From Dicaeum eximium (lineage: Eukaryota > Chordata > Aves > Passeriformes > Dicaeidae): a stretch of 64,000 nucleotides of DNA. The stretch covers positions 1 to 64,000 of the forward strand of contig VWZP01005668.1 of the NCBI GenBank assembly GCA_013396995.1. The letters are read 5' to 3'. The position numbers were made by a program, and so were the translations under genes. The notes below the pieces were generated by a model. It made no database searches and had not been told where the DNA came from. It worked only from the letters and a program-made list of their open reading frames with translations. Below are positions 1-12,306 of this stretch, piece after piece. Numbering within the stretch: position 1 is the first letter of the stretch; every line of letters begins with the position of its first letter.

Positions 1-146
1 CTGCATCATCCTTCCCAACACCTTGGCACACTGTGTGTTGTTAAAGTTTATTTTGTGATAGATAAGGAAAATACCTTATGCATGTCTTGTAAGTGCATGC
101 ATCGATTTTAGCTAGGTCTTGGGTAATCAGCACAAAAATGTCTGGG
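1..146. other. Intergenic sequence, nothing recognised
   Basis: Unique-looking AT-rich sequence before the first CR1 element. No exon, repeat or motif is supported. Confidence 0.5.
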
Positions 147-570
147 TGGGGGCTGGAGCACCTCTCCTATGAAGAAAAGCTGAGAAAGTTGGGGATGTTC
201 AGCATATAGGAGTGAAGGCTGCAGGGCCACCTTAGAACAGCCTTCCAATACTTGAAAGAAGTTTAAAAGAGTAACAGAGTGTGCTATAGTGATAGCACAA
301 GGGGTCATGGTTTTAAATGGAAAGAGAGTAGATTTAGATCGAACAGAAGGAAGAAACTCTTCCCTGTGGGATGGTGAGGCACTAGCACATGTTGCCCAAA
401 GAAGCTCTGGATGCCCCATCCCTGAAAATGTTCAAGGCCAAGTCAGACAGGGTCAGGTCTAGTGGAAGGTGTCCCTGTCTGTGAAGCAGGAGTGTGAGGG
501 TGTGAACCTCAATCATCTTTTAGACACCTTTCAACCCAAACCACACCAATATCCTATGTTTCTATGACTT
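147..570 (+). mobile_element. CR1 LINE, 5'-truncated 3' end
   Basis: The stretch follows the avian CR1 3' region in order: the 'gctggagcacctctcctatg' block, a 'tagatttagat' block, 'gatgccccatccctg', 'ttcaaggccaag' and 'tggaaggtgtccctg'. It then ends in a degenerate run related to the terminal ATTCTATGAT repeat (about 550-570). CR1 copies are usually 5'-truncated and lack a poly-A tail, which fits. The body has many substitutions and small indels, so it is an old inactive copy. The left edge is approximate, because homology becomes recognisable around 147. Identification is from memory of the family consensus; the subfamily is not assigned. Confidence 0.9.
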
Positions 571-1243
571 TACTGCAACATTTCTATGCATGTGTGGTAC
601 AAATTCAATTTGATGGAGCAGTTGTAAAGAAAGCTTTAATGAATATCACAGCATCTTTCTAGTCTGTAACAGTACAGCATTGCAAACCTTTCTTGGCTTT
701 TATTTCAGCAGTGAACTGCAAGTCTTTACAGTAATGCTTCAGGACAGAAGGAGGCCACTGCAGTCCTTCCCAGTAACACATGGCTGATGTTTTCAGTGCT
801 TCAAAGTGCTTGTCTAACACTTTGTTGAATCATCACAGCTGTGCTTTCTGGTGCCATCTCAGTTGATCCATTCTCCATGTTAATCACCCTTTTGTATTCT
901 GCTGATTGCCATTGTGCCTTATCTTCTCGTTTGACCTTGTGTTGCTCAGCCCTAAAACTTCTAAAATTCAGTGTAACTTTACCACATTTCTTAATTGTCT
1001 CTTTTCTCTTCACTGTTCCCAGAACATAGGGAAACATGAAAAAAGGTTATGCCTCCTGCATGCTGTGTATGAAAGCCTGACTTCCTGCACATGAACTTAG
1101 GATGGATGTCAATGAGAATCCAGGTTTCAGATTCTCTACCTCGAGTTACTTGACAATGCCTAGTTAGAATTGCCATTCTACATGTCTCTGCTCAGACAAG
1201 GAATTTTCCATCTTCTCCTTGGGTACAAAACCCACATATTAAA
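571..1243. other. Intergenic spacer between two CR1 copies
   Basis: Moderately AT-rich sequence with short overlapping chance frames on both strands. No recognisable gene or repeat. Confidence 0.5.
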
Positions 1244-1269
1244 ATTCATAATTAATATGAATTATGAAT
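1244..1269. repeat. Short inverted repeat (10-bp arms, 6-nt loop)
   Basis: ATTCATAATT at 1244-1253 is matched perfectly by AATTATGAAT at 1260-1269, leaving a 6-nt loop. It sits immediately left of a longer inverted repeat that shares the ATTCATA/TATGAAT core. Confidence 0.85.
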
Positions 1270-1271
1270 AC

Positions 1272-1312
1272 CTGATATGAGGTATGAATGCCAAATTCAT
1301 ACCTCATATCAG
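1272..1312. repeat. Perfect 18-bp inverted repeat with 5-nt loop
   Basis: The arm 1272-1289 (CTGATATGAGGTATGAAT) is the exact reverse complement of 1295-1312, with loop 1290-1294. The right arm abuts the start of recognisable CR1 sequence at about 1313. A perfect 18-bp palindrome in a decayed, old region suggests either a recent event or fold-back synthesis when the LINE inserted. It could also be a fragment of a small inverted-repeat transposon, but no matching target-site duplication was identified. Confidence 0.9.
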
Positions 1313-1640
1313 TCTGCAGCTTCCTCATGAGGGGATGTGGAGGGGCAGGCACTGATCTCTTCTCTCTGGTGACCAGTGAGACAGTTCACATCAATGGCAT
1401 GAACTTGGGTCAGGGGAGGTTTAATTTGGATATTAGAAAAAAGATCTTCAGTCGGTGAGTGATTGGGTGCTGGGCCTGGCTCCCCATAGAAGTGGTAACA
1501 GCACCAAGAGTTCCAGAAGAATTTGGATGATGCTCTCAGACACACCGTGTGATTCTTGATATGTTCTGTGCAGCTGAGAGTTGAACTTGATGATCTTGAT
1601 GGGACCCTTCTAACTCAGGATATTCTATCATTTTATGATC
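1313..1640 (+). mobile_element. CR1 LINE 3' end
   Basis: The CR1 order is visible: 'gcttcctcatgagggga', 'ggggcaggcactgatctctt', 'ggtgaccagtga', 'caggggaggttt', 'ggatattag', 'gttctgtgcag', then 'gaacttgatgatcttgatgg'. It closes with a degenerate ATTCTATGAT-type tail (about 1620-1640). It belongs to the same subfamily as the minus-strand copy at 50203-50523, sharing the same blocks in reverse. Several internal gaps and substitutions mark it as inactive. Confidence 0.92.
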
Positions 1641-4474
1641 CAACTACTTGCCCCATGTAAGGCATCTGCTCCTGTGCCCATTGTGTTCCTGTAAATACTA
1701 CGGAGAGGAGTAACTGGGGAATTGTTTTTTCTCACACTGACCATGTGTTCCGCTACACCTTGCCCCTCCATAAGGCCATGGCTCCCAAGCTTTGTCTCCC
1801 AGCTCTGTTGAGTTTACAACTCTTGTAGGAGCAGTGTCTCTATGAGAGGCAGCGGATACAAGTCACAAATATTTCTATCCTGGAAAGTATTTTCTGCATT
1901 CATTTCCTGTTCACTTTTCACAAACATTTCATGTTTACTATTCACTAAATATTAATAGCATAGCTATTACTCAAACTTCTGTTTTGTTTCTGCATATATT
2001 TTTAGAAGAAATTCTTTGGGCTGTCTCTACAAACACACTTCCCAAAATATTTTTTTTCAAAGACTCCTTGAATCCTTTCTCTCTAATTTTCAGTATCTTG
2101 CTTATCTGTCCTGTTATTTTAAAATAAAAATAATGCCTAAGAGTCACCCTTCTATTTCAATGGCCTTTATAATATTTTTATCCAACTATAGCTCTAGACA
2201 TTTGTGGTTCAGAAATGAACTTGAAGCACTGTAGACTATCTCTTGCCTTGGAGACTTGGTAAACATTAGGCACCAAGAAAATTAATGAAGTTCAAGGAAA
2301 TATAAAATTCACTCAAATATGAATTGCTTGCTGTCCACGTGGATTCTTCTCCCCACTCAATTCTTTTTGCTTATAACCGTGATCTGAAAAAACACTTTGT
2401 GAGGAGACGAAGTACAGAACACATAGTTTAGTACTATGCATATTTTTCATAACTTGATTATTACCCTCCTGAGTTAAAATACCTGTTTTCTTTTCCCCTT
2501 GTTTGCAAGCTGCAAATTGCAGAATTTTCTCCCAGTTGTGACCTAAACAGTGGATCATAGTGAAAGAATTTTGCCACCCTCTGTTTCTTGTTCCTGGTTA
2601 ACAGTCTCTTTATCTCCCAGAGTTTTATGTGGTTTGCAGAGGCTTTCTAACAGTTTTCAGATCATCTTTTGATCATGTAGTTTCCAAAAATGTTCTCTTT
2701 TCATGTCTGGATTCAGTTTGGCTTCTAAAATATCTTGTCAGTGGCTTCAGAGGCCACAATGAGCATGATTAGATGGTATTTGCTATAGATGTCTAGATGG
2801 CATTTACCTCTAAATAGCAGGGGCAAGCAAGCTTTGCCTCTGTCCCTCCCTGTGCTCCGAGCCAGCTCACAGCCTTGCAAAATCCACCAGGACAAAAGGC
2901 AGAATGCATGAGTTCAGACTGGGGAGAATGTAACTCCACTCCCGTGTCTCCCCTTCGACCGCGTACGAGCAGGCCCCTCTATGTCCGCTTACAAAAAGCA
3001 ATATTAAGAGATTCTTTATGGCCCTGGTTCCTGTCCTGCCTCCCTGCTCAGCAAGCCTGTGATGTCCTTTGCCAACAGTACTGACAGTGTACTTGGCAGT
3101 GCAGGATGGTGATTCCCATTAAAAACATGGATGCCCCTCCAATCCCTCAGGAAGACAGCTCTTAACAGTGGCCTGTATAATTTATTCACACTTCTCTTTG
3201 GAGACCTTGACTCCAATGCATGTGACCACCCCTAACATGCTGGTTAGCTCCCAGGCAATGCCCACTCATTCTCCAGAAGCTTAATTGCACCCTGTGTGCT
3301 ATTTCTTGACAAATTGCAAGTCTCTTAGTCAGCTCTGACAAAACTGTGAATTGTGGTTTCCTTGCTTAAGGCTTCAAGCGTGTCCAAGGATGACTTTCCC
3401 TGGCTTGTATCACATTCAGACAACCACAGTGTTAGCAGTAGTTAACTATGTGTCAGCTTTGAGGAGTGTGATTTATGTCTTTCTCATGGCATTGATTACA
3501 TCTCTTACACTATATTCAGTGTGATTGTAGCTCTTCATCTCTCTTCTAACTGTGCTGAGTTGTTAAAAAATTAGTGACTCTCTGAATCTCCCCATGCTAT
3601 ACTCTGTAGCAGCCATTTACCAGTAGGTGAGTCTGAGTGTTACTCATTTCAGTGAAAATGAAAAGATCTTCTTCCACTCAACAGTAGCCTGATGAGGAAT
3701 TGGACTCTTCCTCCACAATTTCTTTTACTGGTTAGGAGGATTGAGTTGGGTTTGACTTATCCCAAAATCTCTGTGATAGCCCCTCACTCTTATTCTCAGA
3801 GGACCTATTTTGCACAGTAACTCAACAGAGCATTTGGTGTGTATTCACACTTTTTAAAACAAATCTACTGTATAGCTCATTGCTGGTTTTTTATCTGATT
3901 TTACCTGTTTCCACAGCATACATCTCTGTTCTTGCATAATGTAACTTTTTCCATCAACTTGTGGGCAGCTGAGGAGTCAGAGCTAAATAAAGCTCAGATA
4001 AATGCTATTATATGTGGTGTAAATAGATGTGAACTGGCAATTTAATAGTGCCCTTGCATTTTTCTGTGCTGTATAGCATTCTAAAAGCTGAATCTGGGAG
4101 AAGCTGTTCAATGTTTACAACTAACAAGTAAGTCTTGAATCTAAGCTTGGTAATTTATGTGGATGCAAGAGGGTACCTCTGAGAGAGATAAAAGAATTTG
4201 GTCTAATGACAGCACAGTCTGATTTGGAGAATTTTAAGACTCAGATTTGAAACCACTCAAATGCAAAGCAACATATGTTTCACCAGTGGATTAATAAATT
4301 AAATTAAGGCTTAGCCAAAGATCTATATAAAATCCCAGAAATATTCATAGACATATTCTATAAGTATTGCTTGAATTATATACTGAAACCACTGTTGAAA
4401 AGTTAAAATGAGACCTGCACAGTTTTAAACAACTCTTAAAATATAATATTCTGTTACTGGATGGTTTACAGACA
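1641..4474. other. Intergenic sequence, no gene
   Basis: Largely unique sequence with no splice-bounded coding exon recognised. A small CpG-containing patch near 2955-2970 is flanked by ordinary sequence. Reading frames of 60-80 codons here overlap one another and show no family resemblance. Confidence 0.5.
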
Positions 4475-4574
4475 AATTACTGGACTCAATAGAGGGGAAA
4501 TTCTTTTGCTTGTGTTGTACAGGTCAGGTTTGATGATCAAATGGTCCCTTCTGGACTTAAAAGCTATGAATCTG
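4475..4574 (+). mobile_element. Ancient CR1-type remnant
   Basis: The block around 4506-4570 contains 'cttgtgttgtacaggtcagg', 'tgatgatcaaatggtccctt' and 'ctggacttaaaagctatgaa'. This resembles the 3' end of old CR1 lineages shared by turtles, crocodilians and birds (GTCAGACTAGATGATC...TGGTCCCTTCTGGCCTTAAA...TATGAATC). It is a different and older lineage than the other four copies. Only about 100 bases are recognisable, so the edges are uncertain. Confidence 0.7.
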
Positions 4575-7500
4575 CTCCTTTTCTGCAATGTTCACATAAA
4601 AGGTCAGATTTCTAAGACTGGAATATTTCACTGGAGGACCAGAAACTCTTTAAGATGTTTTTAAAATAATGAAAAGGGAGAGAAGACATAAAATAAGGAC
4701 AAGAGAAGGAATACCAAATAAGCTAAGCTAAGGAATTTCTGTCCTCAACCTACAAATGAGAATAAAATGTTAAATATCAGAGCATGACATGTGCTTCCAG
4801 AAGTACTTATGTGTCAGTGAACAAATATATCACACAGCTTAAGCTGGTCTGCTTATGGAAGACTCTCTCCTAATAATCATAATCTCTCACCTAACTAGAT
4901 GCTGAAATTCTTCACTAAGAGGGAAACTATTTTGTGATTTGAATGTGTACATGTCACCCCATGTAAATACATAAGCATAATTAAAGAGTTACAGTGACGA
5001 TTACCTGGATCAAAATAGCTCCTAACTGCACAATGACATTACCACAGTCTAGTATGAGCATCCTCCCTCCCATACTGCCTCAAGACTGAAATACATACTG
5101 AACAACATTTTCATTTTTGGAGTTCATGCTCTAATCTCAGTAGGCATTTCAATGTTCAGAGGAAGTCTCAATCAGGGTCACCCTAAACAAATGGGATACC
5201 TGCTCTTGGGGCACCCTTTTAGACTTTGTTCGTAACTGTGACTTAATTTATAAAGAGATTATACATTAAAAATAATGTGCTACGATTTTTAACTTCAAAT
5301 ACTTATTTGATGACACACAAATGTAGACAGTACAAGCCTATATCTTCTAAACAATTAATAATTTACATTTCTCACGGTTGACTTATCAAATTCAGACAGA
5401 AACCAGCATTCCTTTTTCTACATTTTGATGAGCTCAGCAACATTGCAGCATTGACTTTTTTATAATGAAGGATTTCTAAACCATAGAAAAAAGGGATATA
5501 TTAAAGTAGTACACATGTTACTTATTAATTCCCTCCATCAATATGATCTGTATTTTGTGCCCCATTAACCTCCACCACCAGGCAAGGGTTTAATTTCTAA
5601 TTTATACAACTGCTTTCTGATCAACTAACTATCTGTGATGGCAGATAAGGCAAAAGTAGTAAGACATGATATTTGGAAGAAAAAATGCTGAGGTGGAGAG
5701 CACAGCAAGAGGTGTTTCATTTAGCTGACAGTCTTGCATATAACAATTCTTATCCAAAGACCCAAGAGCACTCAAATTTTATAGCCAATGTGTTAGCTCT
5801 CTGCATCTATTAATGAAATTCAGCTATGGCTGAAGAAAAAAATCCAACATCCCTTGTGAATGTACACCAAGATGACACAGAAAGTAGGAGTATAATAAGG
5901 AATCTTCATATCAATATAAGAAATATAGAGCAATTAGTCAAGTGAAATTTCATCAAGATCCAAAAGAATTATGGCACTATGCCACTTGAATATAGCTTTA
6001 TTAAATTTGCATCATTATCAAAAGATAATATCTCTCAGAATTTCTGTAACAATACAATATTGTGCTTCTCTTTAATATAACACATTTTGTATTCTTATAC
6101 ATAATTATTATTAATAGTAACTAATTACTGCAGAAAAAAAATCCCAGATGACTGGGTCAGAGTTTTCCTTTCAGTTCACAAAAACATTTGTGATGTTTTT
6201 TTAAGGGTTAATAGTTTCATTTCTATTAAAAAAAAAAAAATTCTGTGAACTGCTTTTCCTACTAAAGCAGTCCAAAACAATGCTGTCAATCTTGTTTTCC
6301 AAGGTACCTGAGCTAAATCCATTTCTGCTTATATTACACAGAGTTTCAAAAATAAGATGAAGAATGGAACCCTTATTCTGTTTAAATAGAATTCTTTTTT
6401 TAGAAGTAGCTGTGATAACATCATAAAATTTCTTGCTGGTTTCCTTTCTGTAAAAGCACAAAGCAGGTTTTATACAACTTCTCTTCCTTACATGCAGCTT
6501 CCCCCCTCCCTCTCCCTCACACACCCATATTTAGGAAAGGGAAATTCTTGACAGCAAGCCCTCAGTAGCAGTGACCATCTGGCTTTGTGCTCACTGGAAG
6601 GTGCTAATTGGCAGTGGTGAAAAGTGGTGGTAATAAATGCTCAGCCCAGTGTAGCCAGCCCTGTTTGACTGAAAAAGAAATTTCTTTGAACTTTACAGAA
6701 TTTTGAACAAATAGAGCTTTTTTTTTGGGTTATAAATGCTTAGATTTTTACCAGTATTAGGAACATACTGGCCTGACTCTGTGAGCAGCTTTATAGCAAA
6801 GGAAGAAGAATTTAAGTCGTGGTACAATTGCAGCCATTAACATAGACTTTCTTTTAACAATTTCTGCCCCAAAGGAACCCTTTTGGCATTTGTTTGCCTA
6901 CAGGCAGAATTATGTTTCAGAGAACAGAGTCTTGGGTGTACTCTACACCTTCACAGGATGCCCTGATTTCATGGGAAGTGTCTCAAATATCAAGGTTTAG
7001 GAGTAATATAGGAAAGTGAAAATCATAATGCTACTTTATACATGTGTTTTGTACACAAACTGCACAATGTATGTGCTCAATAGCACATTTCTTTCCCCAG
7101 ATTTGAAATTAGTACCACTGTACCCATTAAGCCTAATCAGGTAGGGAGCAACTGGTAGAGTCTCATTCACTGGATATGGTTCTGACTTAATAGATATGTT
7201 TTTTGGTTTTCTCAGACAATCTAATTTGCAAGCGGACAAAGTTTGAATATTATCTATTTGTATTTCGGAAATGACTTCACTTGGTTTTATTCAAAAAAAT
7301 CACAAGTATCTTGAAATATGTGTATTCTGTCTAACTTGCAAGCTAATCTGAGCCTTTTTAGCTTGATTCCTACAAAATTAATTTTAAATTCTGCCAAAAA
7401 ATTATCTTCAATAAGAGTATTATATTGTGCTGAAAATTCATAGCATGAGTTTCTGGAAATGTTAGACAACAAAACTATATTTATTTATATTTTATTTATT

Positions 7501-10433
7501 TATAGAATAGTTATTACTGCTGAATACTAAAGAAAATAAAAATATTTTAGAATTTAATAACAAATAGTGACTTGAGAGCTGATTGTATGTGATTTTTACA
7601 TGATTCTTGTTGCTTATCAGTGTTCAAAAGACACCCTGGGATTTCAAGTTCGAAGTCCAACTTTCACATGGGAAAAGAGAGGTGAGACAAAATTTATCTT
7701 TAGTTTCTATTTCCAGCAATGATACTACTCCTCTGCCCTTACTAAATCCTTTCCTGACTTATGCTTATCTTTCTCCATGTAAGCTGAAGCCATAGATAAG
7801 ATAATAGATGTAAATTTTAAATGTGACCTTTTTCTTCATTCAGTTATTTTGAAAATTTCAGTAATTACAGTGAGAGTGTTTGATATTTGTAGAACACAAG
7901 AAGAACTACATCTTGGCTGGCAATTCTAGATGCTACTGATATCAAGTAGCCTATATCCTTAATTTCTTATGCCATTATGGATCTGATCCATAGAATTCTC
8001 AGCTAAACCTTGCTTCTAGAAGACTAGAGAAAGAAAATCAATTGCTAGCTTTATATATTTGCAAAGTGACACTTGCTAGTAAAGTTGTCAGAATCTTATG
8101 TTTCTCCAGTTGGAAGGTTTATAAAAGCTACTTCATCCATATTAAATTCTAAAGTGAAATAGATTTGTGTGGGAGAGAACTTAATCTCAGTTTAACATCA
8201 GTACAGTGCCCCAAAGGATCATAGTTCATGCCTAATTGAGCTTTTGCAGCACAGTCACGATCACTTACATGAGGAGATAAAAAAGATGCCATAACTTCAA
8301 AAGAGAAAATACTTTACTCTGCTCTGCTCTCTTTCCCTCTTGCTTCTCTCTCCTCCCCACTCCACCCCTTTTAGAGCAATAAATGCACACTGCATTTTGC
8401 ACATTCCCACAACAGATAAACATAGACAAATTTTCCTAGTGATGACCTTGTTTGTCAATACTTGAAAAACTTAAAACTATATCTGGCCATAGTTTTATAA
8501 TAAAAATGGTCAGGTTTCTTGCAATTCCTATTTAATTCTTCCTATGGAAAAGCCTCAGTTCTAGCAGTTGGGAAGAGCATTACAACACAGACTATTTGGA
8601 TGGTCACCACCATGGCTCCCACTCTGTAGCTGTGCATGGTTTTCTCTAACTCATAATGTGAAAATCAGCCACTTCTATTCAGCACACAACACCCTCTTGT
8701 ATTCTGTGGAATTGGCAAAAGATGAGGAGCAATACCACCCAATCTCTAGAAGCCTGTACTAGGAATAGTAACTTACCAAGAACAAGAAGGGTTATTGCAG
8801 GAGTTTTAGTGTTTTTTTCTTTCCCTCTTGCACAGATCAAAAGGAATATCTTGCAATAAAATGAAACCCATATTATGCACTAACAAGATATGGTATAATG
8901 CTTTCCATTGCATTAATGGACACAGTGTGCTCAGACTGTCTCTATCAAAAGTTCTGCCTTTTTTCACAGCACAATAATGTCTCTTGCCCTTCTCACCTGT
9001 TCCCAGTTCCCTGCAGAAATGTGATTGTATTTGAAGCTGTCAAATGGAAATGATGGCTGTACACTGGAGGTAGGAAATGTTTTGTAAGTCCACTTATTCC
9101 AGTGTAGAAAAGTTGATGTTACATGTTTTGCCCAAGAGGCCTTGCACTGAGTATCTGAAATGACTTGCTGGGTGTCTCTGAAATACAAGAAGGAGACACA
9201 CTTTTTATTTCTCCTCATGTCCTGTCTTGTCTTGGAATGAATGAATGTGTTGAATCAACCCAATTGTTAGAGAACGATTGAAGAAGAAGTTCAATCAGAT
9301 AGCTTTTAAGGTAGGAACAATGGGGGATTAACACTGACAAGCAGGAATCAGTGCCCAAAACCAAGAAGAGAGCCCAGATTAAGTCACACATTTTTGTCTG
9401 ATGCAGTGCAAAAAGCACTTCCTTCCCAGATACAGCATTTAAATTTTTTTGTAAATAGTTTTACAATGAATAAATGAACAGGTGTTATTATACAATAGTT
9501 ATGGAACTTGGCTGTCTAGTTTCCTTTTTGTCATTGAAAGATTATACCAGAACACAGTTTATATCTTCAGGCACCAAGAACTTTAGCAAGTTACTAGCTT
9601 GTTTATTAGTGAAGAACACAACTGGAATTAGCCCAGTCAGTAAATCTGTCTTAATGCTAAGCTGATACTCTTAGAACAAACTTTCAGTTTCTTAAATACT
9701 CAGTAAAATATTTTCACTTATCTAATAGCCCAAGTAACCTTGACTATGATTGCCACACTCCTATGTCAACACCTTAATAACCTCTTTGGTTCTAGTTTGC
9801 GTGCTAGTGGTGTCACATAGAGATTTTACCTAATGCTTTTAGTAGAGAATTTAAATGAGACAAATCCAAGACATCTAAATAAAAGAAGAAGTTGGCTGTG
9901 TGGCCCTGCATAGAGTGTTTCTGTAATGCTTTCCTTGTGAAACCTTTTTTCATGTCAGAAGTAATCTAACTGATGCTGAGCAGGACGTGGGGGAGCCTTC
10001 CACAGAGAGGGGCTGTACACTTGTTTGATGGGACTTAGAGCAAATAGCAAGTGTCACAAAGGTTTTTATTCCCAGATTTTGAGAGAGCTTTTAGAAAGAA
10101 AAGAGCAGCATAGCTGCTTGAGAAAGGAAATAAGGAAAATCTGAAACACCCATGTACTTACCAGTGGAAAAAATCTGCTGTCTTTCAACTGCCACAACAC
10201 TGGTAACTTTGTGATTGATATTCAGTAAGCACAGTCCTAAAAATAAATCAATGCATATTTTGAATACTGTCTGTTTGGTTACACATCCTTGTACAGTCTT
10301 CTGGTTTTTAAAGTCCTGATAATAAATCTTTGTTCTGATTTTACGATTTTAATGGGATTCATAGCTTTAAAGTCGTTAGGATTAACATCAGCAAAAACAG
10401 TTAAGGTCCATATTACGAATAAAAGGAAAATTT
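4575..10433. other. Intergenic sequence, AT-rich
   Basis: No gene recognised. It holds a 13-base A run at 6228-6240 and a strongly AT-rich TTTATTTA-type stretch around 7475-7560. The frames at 6201-6524 (minus), 7036-7239 (minus) and others lack start context, family motifs or splice boundaries and are treated as chance. Confidence 0.5.
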
Positions 10434-10467
10434 AAAAAAAATTTTTTTTTGGACTAGTCTGGACTAG
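10434..10467. repeat. A8T9 tract plus short tandem duplication
   Basis: Eight A residues (10434-10441) run directly into nine T residues (10442-10450), a self-complementary tract. This is followed by GGACTAG repeated (10451-10457 and 10461-10467). It is low-complexity sequence with no functional claim. Confidence 0.7.
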
Positions 10468-12280
10468 AGATGTGCCTTGAGTATGTAACGTTTTTTGTTT
10501 TTTTTTCCTGTTTCCATTGACTTACAGTCTATTATTACATGTTGCTGGTAGCAACCTTAAAGCCAAAGAATGGCTTTGTATTCTGCAGTCCCTTTGGAAG
10601 TTAAGCTACCCAGAAGGTTGGCTGACTGTTACATAAATCAGATTTTACATAAGTCAGTCTTAATAAAAGAACCACTATAACTGTGCTGTGTTTGAGGGCA
10701 TGCTATCCATTTGGAAACAGTTTTTTCCAGCCCCTTGCAGGGAAGTGCCATCCTGTCCTCAGTGCCTCCACAACTGTTTCTAGGGGATTTGATAGTTATA
10801 ATGCATGATGCCTGCCAAGTCCACCAAATCTCCAGAAAAGTATCTCTAGCAATGAAAGATTATGTCAGATAAGCAAAATTCAACTGTCATTGCAAACACC
10901 AGGAATTTGCACTGCATAATGGCCACTGTTAGACACAACAGAGCTTTAGCTGGAATCCCTCGTGGTGATGAAGGGAAAAAAAAATCATATCTCATGGGCA
11001 TCATCACATGGATGGAACATCCTAGAAAATACTTGGAGAACAGAAGTCCTGACATCAAACTGCATAAATCTCTGCCTCCAGCTTGATAAGTATGGGCATG
11101 TTCCTAGAAAAGGACAAACTTAAGATATATCAGACCCTGTTACAGGTCTCTGATGGGAATGTCATTTATAAATACCTTAACTATCATTAACTCATAAAGT
11201 CTTTCTGAAAAATTCAGAGTACATCTAATTCAAGTGCAACTCAATATAAAAAATAATCTAGTTTTTCCTGCAGGAAAGCTAACAATTCCATGTGACTACA
11301 GACCAGTTTTCAAAATTTGATTAGTTTTATTCTGAGGATTTAGAAGTGGGAAATCCAATGTCCCCTCCTAGATTGTAACATGATTGTGTTAAGAAGGAAT
11401 AGGGATCTTAGTTTTATTAATGTTTTTTTTTGATCCTCACTTTATCTTTCACAGCAAGATTAAAGTATTCTTGATATTTTTATTCTCATTTTGTAAAGGT
11501 GTAAAAACTATTAATAAACAGCACAATAGACATTTAAGTGTATTTATTTTTGTCTTGTTTTCACTCATTGCCTATGATGATATTAAAGAAATGCACAAAC
11601 ATTACTGACATCTTAACTTTGGAAGTATCAGAGCAAACACTGTGATTTTCTTGCCTTGGATGAGTAGCACTTGATTCAACATCCACAGTATAGGTTGAAG
11701 AACTGAAGATCATGCAGACAATGGGGCAATTTCAGGATCTGTGCTTTTTAACATAAAATGTGTGTGATCTATGAATACCATTTCAGGCTCTCTTTAGCTG
11801 GATTTTGTTAAAAACAGTTGAATGACTTTAAGCAGACTGAGTATCACCTGTATCCAGGAATAGTCTCAGAGAAATTAATGGGACTACTTATGAACTAAGG
11901 GTCTATTTTAGACCAGGGCGAGGTGACATAGTTTGATACTTGGCCAGATTTAGTAGGCAATATATTTTTGGACTGCCTTTTTTTTGAAAGTTGAAAAATT
12001 TCTCTGCAGTCTTCTCTAAGAGTGATCAACAGACCAGAATTGCCTAAGAATGTGATCTCTTACCAAGTAAAATCATTAATATAATCCAAATAAATATAAA
12101 GACCTTTCTTGACAGCACTCAGTTGGTCTTTTATCTTCTTCTGCTCTCTGAAATATCTCTTTCCTGACCTTAACAGAATATAAAAGCAATTTTAATCTTT
12201 TGGATATAAGTGACATAGACTGGATTTCTGGCTCCTGACTGATTTTTCCTCCTTGTTATGAGAGTATAGAAATCAAGTAT
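10468..12280. other. Intergenic sequence, nothing recognised
   Basis: AT-rich unique-looking sequence. Two antiparallel frames at about 10846-11086 overlap each other and have no recognisable family. No repeat identified. Confidence 0.45.
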
Positions 12281-12306
12281 TGTTGGTTGTTGTTGTTGTT
12301 GTCGTT
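12281..12306 (+). repeat. (TTG)n short microsatellite
   Basis: About six TTG units with one interrupting C near the 3' end. Simple sequence repeat. Confidence 0.85.

Noticed and set aside
1309..1545. Minus-strand frame of 78 codons
   Set aside because: Lies almost entirely within the CR1 copy at 1313-1640 and is its antisense shadow.
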